Source: CAYGUK01 sp964352985
GTDB lineage: Bacteria > Pseudomonadota > Gammaproteobacteria > JAHCLG01
Assembly (NCBI GenBank): GCA_964352985.1
Contig: CAYGUK010000055.1
Location: 1 to 24,626, forward strand
Direction: 5' to 3'
DNA length: 24,626 nucleotides
Numbering within the stretch: position 1 is the first letter of the stretch; each line of letters opens with the position of its first letter. The notes below the pieces were generated by a model, which did not search any database, had not been told where the DNA came from, and worked only from the letters and a program-made list of their open reading frames with translations. This document shows, piece after piece, positions 7,955 to 15,800 of the stretch. A program made the position numbers and the translations under genes.

Positions 7955-8857
7955 TTATCTTTTGGTTCCCGTTTGGCCGCGTGCTTGTTCCCAGCCTAAT
8001 TTTGAACGTAATGTTTCATAGAAATCATAACCTTTAGGATGAAGTAAACGCAATTGATTTCGGTATTTAGAAATTTTAATAATGCCGCCAGGCGGAACGG
8101 GCACACGTGCGTTACCATCGCAACTTACACGAGGAGAGGTTTCATTATTAGTTGGAATTTTAATTTTGATATTACTATCACCTGATACGACAATCGGACG
8201 CGAGCTTAAATTGTGAGGGAACATTGGAACGAGTGCAATTGCATCGAGCCCGGGATGTAAAATTGGGCCGCCACCTGATAATGCATAGGCGGTAGAGCCA
8301 GTTGGCGTCGAAATGATTAAGCCATCTGCTCGTTGATAATTAACTAAGGTATCATCGATATAAATTTCAAATTTTATTAATTGTGCGTTATCGCCAGGTA
8401 ATAACACGACTTCATTCAATGCTTCATTCTCGGTGAGCATTTTATTTTGATCCATAATATCGCAGTGTAGAAAAAATCTTTTTTCTTCGTGATACTCACC
8501 ATTAAAAATTTTATCTAATTGTTCTTCCATATCTTGCGGCAAAATATCGGTTAAAAATCCCAGATGTCCCCGATTGATACCCACGATAGGAACTTCGTGG
8601 TTAGCAACAGTACGGGCGGCATTTAAAAAACAACCATCACCCCCGACAGCAATCACTAAATCACACTTAACCCCCACGACCGATCGTGATGCTTCTTGAA
8701 CAGGATATTTATTTTCTAGAACTTTGGCTGAATCATTGTCGATAATGATATTGACATTACGATGTGATAAATATTCAATGACTTGTTCTAATGAATCACG
8801 AATATCATAGCTTCGGTGCTTGCCGATAATTCCGATGGTTTTAAATGTTTTTGTCAT
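7955..8857 (-). CDS. nadK: NAD kinase
   Basis: NadK phosphorylates NAD to NADP in the cytosol. The 300-residue protein contains the diagnostic GGDG (72-75, catalytic D74), the NE pair in ALNEVVLLPG (N148, E149), and the glycine-rich TPTGSTAYALSGGGP (184-198) that forms the nucleotide site. All are characteristic of ATP-NAD kinases. ATG 8857 is preceded by TAGGG at about 8 nt. It is divergent from hrcA and followed closely by recN, a gene pair also found in Escherichia coli. Confidence 0.97.
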   Translation of the reverse strand: MTKTFKTIGIIGKHRSYDIRDSLEQVIEYLSHRNVNIIIDNDSAKVLENKYPVQEASRSVVGVKCDLVIAVGGDGCFLNAARTVANHEVPIVGINRGHLGFLTDILPQDMEEQLDKIFNGEYHEEKRFFLHCDIMDQNKMLTENEALNEVVLLPGDNAQLIKFEIYIDDTLVNYQRADGLIISTPTGSTAYALSGGGPILHPGLDAIALVPMFPHNLSSRPIVVSGDSNIKIKIPTNNETSPRVSCDGNARVPVPPGGIIKISKYRNQLRLLHPKGYDFYETLRSKLGWEQARGQTGTKR

Positions 8858-8888
8858 TCACTTACCCTACTAAAATTCTGATTTTTCT

Positions 8889-8897
8889 ATCTTAGCA
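8889..8897 (-). promoter_or_regulatory. Probable extended -10 promoter of nadK-recN
   Basis: On the minus strand TGC-TAAGAT forms an extended -10 element about 30-40 bp before the nadK start codon. A -35 is poor (TTTTGT at 17 bp), as is common with extended -10 promoters. No other candidate in the 169-bp gap is better. Confidence 0.45.
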
Positions 8898-8937
8898 TGA
8901 GACTATGACCGACAAAAATCCCTCTTGAGAATGACTT

Positions 8938-8960
8938 GTAAGTAACAACAAAGTACTTAC
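8938..8960. promoter_or_regulatory. 7-bp inverted repeat with 9-nt spacer (CIRCE-like geometry)
   Basis: GTAAGTA (8938-8944) and TACTTAC (8954-8960) are exact reverse complements separated by 9 nt. The HrcA operator CIRCE also has two arms around a 9-nt spacer, but its consensus arms (TTAGCACTC and GAGTGCTAA) differ. The repeat lies just upstream of the predicted hrcA -35 and could also affect divergent nadK. It is a candidate operator for HrcA autoregulation or for another dimeric regulator. Confidence 0.45.
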
Positions 8961-8968
8961 TTAACACG

Positions 8969-8997
8969 TTCGCTTTCAGTTAAAATAGTGCTAGAAT
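8969..8997 (+). promoter_or_regulatory. Probable sigma-70 promoter of hrcA
   Basis: TTCGCT (8969-8974), a 17-bp spacer and TAGAAT (8992-8997), the latter with an upstream TG making an extended -10 (TGC-TAGAAT). It lies about 30 bp before the hrcA start codon. Confidence 0.55.
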
Positions 8998-9026
8998 AAA
9001 ACCCGTTTTCAATTATCGAAGAAAAA

Positions 9027-10076
9027 ATGAAAGAGAAACCAGAAATTACTGAACGTGCACAACATCTACTGAAGGTGTTGATTAAACGTTATATTAAAGC
9101 CCCGCATCCCGTGGCTTCAAAGACTCTTTCAGATGATGAAAATATTAATTTAAGTCCAGCAACAATACGTAATATTATGGCTGACTTAGAAGAACGTGGT
9201 TTTTTAATTTCACCTCATACCTCAGCTGGACGCATCCCTACCGCATTAGGTTATCGTTTTTTTGTAGATAGTTTACTGTCTGTTGATCAAGCATCCCCAA
9301 CGGCAATTAGAGCATTAGAAAAAAAAATAAATGCTCAAGACACAACGTCTACCTTCGAAAAAATTGAATCAGTTTCTAATTTATTATCAAATATTACACA
9401 ACTTGCCGGCGTGATCACCTTACCTAAACCGGACAAAATCACATTACGTCATGTAGAATTTTTATCCCTAGCTGAAAATCGTGTACTGGTTATATTAGTA
9501 TTAAACGAGAAAGAAGTTCAAAATCGTATTATCTATACCGCACGAGTTTATACGGAAAGTGAATTAACCGAAGCCGCAAATTATTTAAATGAACATTACG
9601 TAGGATGTGATCTGACTGATCTTCATGAAATTATTTTAAAATCATTAAACACCGATCGTGAAACCATGCAACGCCTCATGCAAACCGTATTAGATGTTGC
9701 AGATAAAGCGTTTGAAGAGCAACCAACTAATGATGATTTTATCGTTTCAGGCCAAACGAATTTATTGAATGTTGTCGATAACAAAGACATGACTAAGTTA
9801 AAATTATTATTTGATGCCTTCAGTAAAAAGCACGATATTTTGCATTTACTTGATCGATGTGTAAACGCCAAAGGCGTGCAAATTTTTATTGGTGAAGAAT
9901 CAGGTTATAAAATGTTAGATGAGTGTAGCGTAGTGACATCTTCCTATGAAGTTGATGGTAAAGTCGCTGGTGCTTTAGGTGTTATTGGTCCCACCCGCAT
10001 GTATTACGACAAAGTCATACCCATTGTTGAAATTACAGCAAGATTATTATCAGCAGCCTTGAATAAATCTGATTAA
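9027..10076 (+). CDS. hrcA: Heat-inducible transcription repressor HrcA
   Basis: HrcA represses chaperone genes by binding CIRCE operators and is itself folded with GroEL help. The 349-residue protein matches the family length. The N-terminal winged helix (about 8-75) shows LKVLIKRYIKAPHPVASKTL, SPATIRNIMADLEERGF and SPHTSAGRIPTALGYRFFVD, all hallmark segments. A GAF-like regulatory domain follows, ending in the conserved GALGVIGPTRMYYDKVIPIV. The ribosome site before ATG 9027 is weak (GAAGAAAAA). It is followed after 45 nt by grpE, giving the hrcA-grpE-dnaK-dnaJ order also seen in Xanthomonas relatives and many Gram-positives. No consensus CIRCE was found in this window, so its main targets, such as groESL, are probably elsewhere. 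Confidence 0.96.
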   Translation: MKEKPEITERAQHLLKVLIKRYIKAPHPVASKTLSDDENINLSPATIRNIMADLEERGFLISPHTSAGRIPTALGYRFFVDSLLSVDQASPTAIRALEKKINAQDTTSTFEKIESVSNLLSNITQLAGVITLPKPDKITLRHVEFLSLAENRVLVILVLNEKEVQNRIIYTARVYTESELTEAANYLNEHYVGCDLTDLHEIILKSLNTDRETMQRLMQTVLDVADKAFEEQPTNDDFIVSGQTNLLNVVDNKDMTKLKLLFDAFSKKHDILHLLDRCVNAKGVQIFIGEESGYKMLDECSVVTSSYEVDGKVAGALGVIGPTRMYYDKVIPIVEITARLLSAALNKSD

Positions 10077-10121
10077 ACCTTATATTACGGACTATTAATG
10101 AAAATTAAGGGATCCATCTAG

Positions 10122-10772
10122 ATGACTGACAAAAATGAAACTGGTCACCGAAAAATTGCTGATATTTTAGGTGAGAATGAACCAAGAGCAGATATCAATG
10201 ATTTAAAGTCACCGAAAGTTACGGCTGATCTTTCCGACTTACTCGACGATGAAGATAGTATGATTGATGAAAATATTAGCCAAGATGAAGCGATTTCCGC
10301 TGAAATGGTCACTGAGTTACGTCGAGAATTACACATTGCGCAAGAAGCCCTAAAACGTGCAACTGAAAATAACCTTAGAACACAAGCGGATATGCAAAAC
10401 TTAGCGCGTCGTACCGAACGAGATATTGCGAATGCTCATAAATTTGGCTTAGAAAAATTTATCAATGAACTGTTGCCAATTGTTGATAGTTTAGATCGTG
10501 CGTTAATGGTGGAAATACCAGATGATCAAGTAGCTAAGTCCATGTTTGAAGGTATGGAATTAACTATGAAACAATTTCTCGATGTGCTCGCTAAACACAA
10601 TGTTAAGCAACTAAATCCAAAATTTGAAAAGTTTAATCCCGAGTTTCATGAAGCAATTTCGATGGCTGAAGGGTCGGATAATCCGCCCAACACCATTATC
10701 GATGTGTTGCAAAAAGGGTACGTGCTTTATGATAGATTGATTCGTCCTGCTATGGTGGTGGTTGCGAAATAA
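10122..10772 (+). CDS. grpE: DnaK nucleotide exchange factor GrpE
   Basis: GrpE releases ADP from DnaK and acts as a thermosensor of the chaperone cycle. The 216-residue protein has a long acidic, disordered N terminus (about 1-55), a paired-helix dimer region (about 60-130, with LRTQADMQNLARRTERDIANAHKFG shortened here to its key core NLARRTERDI), and a C-terminal beta wing with FNPEFHEAISM and VLQKGYVLYDRLIRPAMVVV. ATG 10122 follows TAAGGGA at about 10 nt. No promoter was evident between hrcA and grpE, so it is likely co-transcribed with hrcA. Confidence 0.96.
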   Translation: MTDKNETGHRKIADILGENEPRADINDLKSPKVTADLSDLLDDEDSMIDENISQDEAISAEMVTELRRELHIAQEALKRATENNLRTQADMQNLARRTERDIANAHKFGLEKFINELLPIVDSLDRALMVEIPDDQVAKSMFEGMELTMKQFLDVLAKHNVKQLNPKFEKFNPEFHEAISMAEGSDNPPNTIIDVLQKGYVLYDRLIRPAMVVVAK

Positions 10773-10787
10773 AATATCGTAGCTGGG

Positions 10788-10815
10788 CTTGAAATAGAAA
10801 CAATCGGCCCAATAT
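10788..10815 (+). promoter_or_regulatory. Sigma-32-like heat-shock promoter of dnaK
   Basis: CTTGAAA (10788-10794) is a perfect -35 for the heat-shock sigma factor RpoH. It is followed after 12 nt by GCCCAATAT (10807-10815), close to the CCCCAT-T -10. The expected start is near base 10822, about 38 nt before the dnaK ATG. This lets dnaK-dnaJ respond to heat separately from hrcA-grpE. Confidence 0.7.
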
Positions 10816-10859
10816 CTAATTTAAATTTAATCATCCTCGGAGTTATGGAGACAAACAAT

Positions 10860-12800
10860 ATGTCCGGTAAAATAATTGGTATTGACCTTGGTACAACAAA
10901 CTCTTGTGTGGCTGTCATGGAAAATGGCAAACCACGCGTGATAGAAAACGCAGAAGGCGCAAGAACGACTCCTTCTATTATTGCTTATGGCGATGATAGT
11001 GAAATTATCGTTGGTGCACCTGCTAAACGCCAAGCGGTTACAAATCCTGAAAAAACATTATTTGCTATTAAGCGTTTGATCGGACGTCGTTTCAAAGACG
11101 ATGTGGTGCAAAAAGACGTCGAAATTGTACCCTACAAAATTATTGCTGCTGATAATGGCGATGCTTGGGTTCAAGTTGGCGATAAAAAATTAGCACCGCC
11201 ACAAGTTTCTGCTGAAGTCTTAATGAAAATGAAGAAAACAGCTGAAGATTATTTAGGTGAAGAAGTCAAAGAAGCTGTTATTACTGTGCCGGCTTACTTT
11301 AATGACTCACAACGCCAAGCTACGAAAGATGCGGGTAAAATTGCCGGTCTTGAAGTTAAACGTATTATTAACGAACCTACTGCTGCTGCATTAGCATTTG
11401 GTATGGATAAGAAGCAAGGTGATGCAAAAGTTGCTGTTTACGATTTAGGTGGTGGTACTTTTGATATTTCAATTATTGAAATTGCTGAAGTTGAAGGGGA
11501 GCACCAATTTGAAGTTTTAGCGACAAATGGTGATACTTTCCTTGGTGGTGAAGATTTTGATTTACGTTTAATTGATTATCTTGTTGCTGAATTCAAAAAA
11601 GATTCTGGCGTTGACTTACGTAACGATCCACTTGCTTTACAACGTTTAAAAGAAGCAGCAGAAAAAGCGAAAATTGAATTATCCACAACACAACAAACTG
11701 ATGTTAACTTACCTTATGTTACGGCTGATGCAACAGGTCCTAAGCATTTAAACATTAAAGTTACACGCGCCAAACTTGAATCTTTAGTCGAAGATTTAAT
11801 TACTCGTACTATTGAGCCTTGTAAAACAGCATTAAAAGATGCTGATTTATCTGTTTCTGATATTACTGACGTTATATTAGTTGGTGGCCAATCAAGAATG
11901 CCGAAAGTTCAAGAAGCAGTGAAAAATTATTTTGCCAAAGAACCTCGTCGTGATGTTAACCCTGATGAAGCTGTTGCAGTTGGTGCTGCTATTCAGGCTG
12001 CTGTTTTATCCGGTGAAGTAAAAGATGTTTTATTATTAGATGTCACCCCGCTTTCACTTGGTATTGAAACACTCGGTGGTGTGATGACTAAACTCATTCA
12101 AAAAAATACCACGATTCCAACCAAAGCTCAGCAAGTTTTCTCAACAGCCGATGATAATCAAACAGCGGTGACTGTTCATGTATTACAAGGTGAACGTGAA
12201 ATGGCTTCTGCTAATAAATCATTGGGTCGTTTCGATTTATCAGATATTCCACCAGCGCCTCGTGGTGTGCCACAAATCGAAGTGATTTTTGATATCGACG
12301 CTAATGGTATTTTAAATGTATCTGCAAAAGATAAAGCTACAGGTAAAGCGCAATCAATTGTGATTAAAGCATCAAGTGGTTTATCTGATGATGAAATTGA
12401 AAAAATGGTCAGAGATGCAGAAGCAAATGCAGAATCTGATAAACATTTCCATGATTTAATTGCCGCACGTAACTCCGCTGATAGTCTTGTTCATGCGACT
12501 AAGAAAACACTTAAAGATGCCGGTGACAAATTAACGGCTGATGAAAAATCTAATCTTGAAAAATTAGCGAATGAATTAGAAGAATTAGCAAAAGGTGAAG
12601 ATAAAGCAGCGATTGAAGCGAAAACAACTGAATTAAGTGAAGCCTCTGGCAAAGTCGCAGAAAAATTATATGCGGCCGCAAATGCTGAACAACAATCTGG
12701 TACAGCCGAACAAACTGCTAACGCAGGTAACAATGAAAAAGCTGGCGATGATGTTGTTGATGCTGAATTTGAAGAAGTTAAGGACGAAGATAAAAAATAA
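10860..12800 (+). CDS. dnaK: Chaperone DnaK (Hsp70)
   Basis: DnaK is the ATP-dependent Hsp70 that binds exposed hydrophobic peptides with DnaJ and GrpE. The 646-residue protein begins MSGKIIGIDLGTTNSCVAV, with the phosphate-1 motif. It continues with the conserved NDSQRQATKDAG and IINEPTAAALAFG, the phosphate-2 motif VYDLGGGTFDISI, the linker DVLLLDVTPLSLGIETLGG, the substrate-binding domain and a helical lid. The tail DAEFEEVKDEDKK carries the EEVKD-type end common in proteobacterial DnaK. An ATG at 10845 would add five residues, but its SD is only 2 nt away. ATG 10860 has GGAG (10847-10850) at 9 nt and gives the normal N terminus. Confidence 0.98.
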   Translation: MSGKIIGIDLGTTNSCVAVMENGKPRVIENAEGARTTPSIIAYGDDSEIIVGAPAKRQAVTNPEKTLFAIKRLIGRRFKDDVVQKDVEIVPYKIIAADNGDAWVQVGDKKLAPPQVSAEVLMKMKKTAEDYLGEEVKEAVITVPAYFNDSQRQATKDAGKIAGLEVKRIINEPTAAALAFGMDKKQGDAKVAVYDLGGGTFDISIIEIAEVEGEHQFEVLATNGDTFLGGEDFDLRLIDYLVAEFKKDSGVDLRNDPLALQRLKEAAEKAKIELSTTQQTDVNLPYVTADATGPKHLNIKVTRAKLESLVEDLITRTIEPCKTALKDADLSVSDITDVILVGGQSRMPKVQEAVKNYFAKEPRRDVNPDEAVAVGAAIQAAVLSGEVKDVLLLDVTPLSLGIETLGGVMTKLIQKNTTIPTKAQQVFSTADDNQTAVTVHVLQGEREMASANKSLGRFDLSDIPPAPRGVPQIEVIFDIDANGILNVSAKDKATGKAQSIVIKASSGLSDDEIEKMVRDAEANAESDKHFHDLIAARNSADSLVHATKKTLKDAGDKLTADEKSNLEKLANELEELAKGEDKAAIEAKTTELSEASGKVAEKLYAAANAEQQSGTAEQTANAGNNEKAGDDVVDAEFEEVKDEDKK

Positions 12801-12821
12801 TACCTTCTCCCAGTTTAAACG

Positions 12822-12839
12822 AGGGGGCGGATGCCCCCT
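12822..12839 (+). other. GC-rich stem-loop in the dnaK-dnaJ gap
   Basis: AGGGGGC (12822-12828) and GCCCCCT (12833-12839) pair perfectly around a GGAT loop. No T-run follows; instead TAATGAGG leads into the dnaJ start. It is therefore not a complete intrinsic terminator. It more likely shields the dnaK mRNA end or lowers dnaJ expression relative to dnaK. The structure is seen; the role is inferred. Confidence 0.65.
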
Positions 12840-12851
12840 TAATGAGGCAAA

Positions 12852-13997
12852 ATGTCAAAACGAGATTATTACGAAATACTCGGCGTTGCAAAAAACGCTT
12901 CCGAGGCAGAATTAAAAAAATCTTATCGTCGTTTAGCGATGAAATACCATCCCGATCGTAACCCCAATGATGCCGAGGCCGAAGATAAATTCAAAGAAGC
13001 TAAAGAAGCTTACGAAATTTTATCGAATAGTCAAAAACGTGCTGCCTATGATCAGTTTGGTCATGCCGGTGTCGATTCATCGATGGGTGGGGGTACTGGT
13101 GGTGGACAAGGTTTTGGTGGTTTTGGTGATATTTTCGATGACATTTTTGGCGATATTTTTGGTGGCCGTGGTCGTAGTGGTGGTGGTGGACGTAGTCATG
13201 TTCAACGTGGCGCTGACTTAAGTTACGAACTAGTCTTATCACTTGAAAAAGCAGTTCATGGTTGTAAAGAAAATATCAATATCCCTAAATTGGTTGCATG
13301 TAATGATTGTAACGGAAGTGGTGCGCGAAAAGGCACTTCACCGACAAACTGTCCTGATTGTGAAGGACATGGCCAAATTAGAATGCAACAAGGCTTTTTT
13401 TCTGTTCAACAAACTTGCCCTTCTTGTCGTGGTCAAGGCCGTGTGATCACGGATCCTTGTCGGCAATGTCGTGGCCAAGGTCGTGTGCGTGATAATAAAA
13501 CATTATCTGTTAGTATTCCTGCGGGAGTGGATGATGGTGATAGGATACGTTTAAATAATGAAGGTGAAGCCGGTGTCGGTGGTGGTCCTGCAGGTGATCT
13601 CTATGTGATTATTAGAGTGGAGCCGCATGAAATTTTTGAACGTGAAGGTCGTGATCTTCATTGTGAAGTGCCAATTAGTATTGGCATGGCGACATTGGGT
13701 GGTGAAATCGAAGTACCAACTCTTGATGGTCGAGTTAAATTAAAAATTCCACCCGAAACGCAAACTGGAAAATTATTTCGACTCCGTGCAAAAGGCGTGA
13801 AGTCTGTTCGCGGTGGCCAAGTGGGTGATTTACTTTGTCGTGTATTTGTTGAAACGCCCGTTAAACTCAATAAAGAACAAAAAGCGTTATTCGAACAATT
13901 TCATGAATCGATAACAAAAGATAAACATAACCATAGCCCCAAAGAGCATGGTTGGTTTGATAAAGTGAAGAAATTTTTCGAAGACATGAAGTTTTAA
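12852..13997 (+). CDS. dnaJ: Co-chaperone DnaJ (Hsp40)
   Basis: DnaJ delivers substrates to DnaK and stimulates its ATPase. The 381-residue protein is a complete type I Hsp40. It has a J-domain (1-70) with HPD at 33-35, a Gly/Phe-rich stretch (about 72-115), then four CxxCxGxG zinc repeats (cysteines 150/153, 167/170, 189/192 and 203/206), and a C-terminal substrate and dimer region. ATG 12852 follows TGAGG at 4 nt. It is the last gene of the heat-shock cluster. No intrinsic terminator was recognised after it. Confidence 0.98.
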   Translation: MSKRDYYEILGVAKNASEAELKKSYRRLAMKYHPDRNPNDAEAEDKFKEAKEAYEILSNSQKRAAYDQFGHAGVDSSMGGGTGGGQGFGGFGDIFDDIFGDIFGGRGRSGGGGRSHVQRGADLSYELVLSLEKAVHGCKENINIPKLVACNDCNGSGARKGTSPTNCPDCEGHGQIRMQQGFFSVQQTCPSCRGQGRVITDPCRQCRGQGRVRDNKTLSVSIPAGVDDGDRIRLNNEGEAGVGGGPAGDLYVIIRVEPHEIFEREGRDLHCEVPISIGMATLGGEIEVPTLDGRVKLKIPPETQTGKLFRLRAKGVKSVRGGQVGDLLCRVFVETPVKLNKEQKALFEQFHESITKDKHNHSPKEHGWFDKVKKFFEDMKF

Positions 13998-14009
13998 CCC
14001 TGTGTATTC

Positions 14010-14038
14010 TTCGCATCTTTACTGATTTAAGGTATAGT
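14010..14038 (+). promoter_or_regulatory. Probable sigma-70 promoter of the membrane protein/CotH1 unit
   Basis: TTCGCA (14010-14015), a 17-bp spacer and TATAGT (14033-14038). It lies about 30 bp before the ATG at 14069. The same -35 hexamer and spacing recur before the DUF4956 gene at 18588. Confidence 0.6.
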
Positions 14039-14059
14039 TTATTTTTCACTTAATAAACT
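14036..14059. promoter_or_regulatory. 8-bp inverted repeat overlapping the promoter
   Basis: AGTTTATT (14036-14043) and AATAAACT (14052-14059) are exact reverse complements around an 8-nt spacer. The repeat begins inside the predicted -10 and spans the expected start of transcription, a classic position for a repressor operator. It is AT-only apart from one G/C pair, so chance cannot be excluded. Confidence 0.35.
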
Positions 14060-14068
14060 TTGTTACCA

Positions 14069-15757
14069 ATGGGCATTGAAAAAAATAAATCAATCTATGT
14101 GGATATATTATTTTGCTGTGCCATCATTGCCATAGCGGTGTTAAGTTCCAGACACTATAATCTGAATCTCGAAAAAAGTAGCTTATTAACGTTATCGCTT
14201 TGTGCACTTTATGGGCTCTACCGATTCATTATTGATCCTTTTGTCGCGTTGGCTTTATTAATTGTTACTTTAGTGAGTGAACAATTTATTACACAAATTA
14301 TTTCATCTAACTTTATTTATTTTGTACCATTTTTATATCTTTATTTAGGCTTGCTTGGTTTGTTAATGACAAAAAAAATGCAAACTACGCGTCGTGTATT
14401 ACTGGTCTTATTAATTAGTGTTTTAATGGTTTTTGCTTATCAGCAAAATACAATTAATATTATTGTGTTTCCATTAACGCTTATTGTCATTTTATTTTTT
14501 CTGCCAGAAAAAATAAAAAGTTCAACCTATATACGTGTTATTCTTATTGTCATCTTTTTACTAATATTTAAAGTAGGGTGTTTCCTCATCCCAAAATCAG
14601 ATACGCAACTTGTAAAACAAAATCCACTCCTTGCATTGTCATTTACCCATTATAATAATGCGATTAAACCGCTATATAGTTGGGATCTGCATAACTCGAC
14701 TCATTTTTTGACGGCAATTATTAATGCTAAAAATTATCAACTTAATCATCATAATTTTATTAATCAAACTTCACCGATATATCAACAATTAAGTAATCAA
14801 CTCTACTGGCAAATAATGTTTACGACACCCGCGGATGTTTTAACCAGAGTTATCGCTTTAATTCAGTCATTATTACATGATCATTTATTAATGACTTTGA
14901 TAGTTTTAATCATTGTGGGTACGATTGAGCTGCGTTTTGCATTAATATTATTGTTGTTTATTGTTTATTTTCCAACAGTTTTAAATTTTCGCTTTAATCA
15001 ACAACAATATTTTTATCTTTCATTTCTTTATTGGATGCCAATGGGCTTTTTAATCAGCCAAGTTTTAATGAATGGTTTACCGCCCTCGAATAGAAAAACA
15101 TTTTTAGAGACAATTGAAAAATTTAGAAAAAAACCCTTAACTTACATTAAATCTGCGATTCCTATCGTTATTGTATTAATTGTCTTATTGGGTGGCACAG
15201 AAATTAGTTTATTGAGTTTACGTTATTATCAAACCAATCAAGTTAAAACGGTTATCAATACTTATCAGCAAGCGCCGATTCGTCCGCTGTCTTTTAGCAT
15301 GTCACCAACAAAGGATAAACAACTTGCGTTATTAAAAATTGATTGGCCCAAAGCCTTATTCACTCGCTATCAACAAAAAAATGCGGAAACGCAAATGATT
15401 CCTATCATGTTAGAAATTAAATTATCGTGTTCAATTGGCGACGAAGATTTAAAAATACTTTATGCTCATACTCATCCCATCCTGAATTACGCTCAATATG
15501 ATATCAATCTGCAACGCTTTCACGGACAAGAAAGTTTAAATATTTATACACCAGTATACTTTGTACGGGACTATGCAATTGATAAAAATACACGAAATGC
15601 ATCGAGCGTTCCGGTAGGGATTTTACTTTCGAAAAAATATTCGCATTGTGTTAGCGCGATAAATGAAGTTAATCATTTCTCTTTGGCGCCTTATTGGTTG
15701 AGTTTATACTTAACAAAAACGCCAAAGCCGCAAGATTATTATCTACAAATGAAATAA
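14069..15757 (+). CDS. Polytopic membrane protein of unknown function with C-terminal soluble domain
   Basis: I do not recognise a family. The 562-residue protein has about ten hydrophobic segments. Seven fall in the first ~175 residues, then comes a ~95-residue polar loop (about 175-270, rich in Asn, His and Gln), then two to four more segments (about 275-385). It ends with a ~165-residue soluble C-terminal domain of mixed beta character (RFHGQESLNIYTPVYFVRDY). The layout resembles integral-membrane glycosyltransferases, but no catalytic motif was seen. ATG 14069 is preferred; a TTG at 14060 would add three residues. No Shine-Dalgarno sequence is visible, so initiation may be weak or leaderless. 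It is followed after 43 nt by the first CotH gene and probably shares its transcript. Confidence 0.85.
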   Translation: MGIEKNKSIYVDILFCCAIIAIAVLSSRHYNLNLEKSSLLTLSLCALYGLYRFIIDPFVALALLIVTLVSEQFITQIISSNFIYFVPFLYLYLGLLGLLMTKKMQTTRRVLLVLLISVLMVFAYQQNTINIIVFPLTLIVILFFLPEKIKSSTYIRVILIVIFLLIFKVGCFLIPKSDTQLVKQNPLLALSFTHYNNAIKPLYSWDLHNSTHFLTAIINAKNYQLNHHNFINQTSPIYQQLSNQLYWQIMFTTPADVLTRVIALIQSLLHDHLLMTLIVLIIVGTIELRFALILLLFIVYFPTVLNFRFNQQQYFYLSFLYWMPMGFLISQVLMNGLPPSNRKTFLETIEKFRKKPLTYIKSAIPIVIVLIVLLGGTEISLLSLRYYQTNQVKTVINTYQQAPIRPLSFSMSPTKDKQLALLKIDWPKALFTRYQQKNAETQMIPIMLEIKLSCSIGDEDLKILYAHTHPILNYAQYDINLQRFHGQESLNIYTPVYFVRDYAIDKNTRNASSVPVGILLSKKYSHCVSAINEVNHFSLAPYWLSLYLTKTPKPQDYYLQMK

Positions 15758-15800
15758 ATTTTTGTAAAATAATATTTTAAAACTACATATCCATGGATGA

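Noticed and set aside
7930..7970. LexA/SOS box for recN
   Set aside because: The gap to nadK is 6 nt, and no CTG-N10-CAG element was seen at the junction.
8858..10121. Consensus CIRCE (TTAGCACTC-N9-GAGTGCTAA) around hrcA/grpE
   Set aside because: No stretch matches the conserved arms; only a palindrome with the same spacing but different sequence was found and is reported separately.
12967..13242. Frames on both strands across the Gly/Phe-rich part of dnaJ, including a His-rich one
   Set aside because: They are by-products of the repetitive GGT/GGTGGT coding in dnaJ, which is intact in its own frame.
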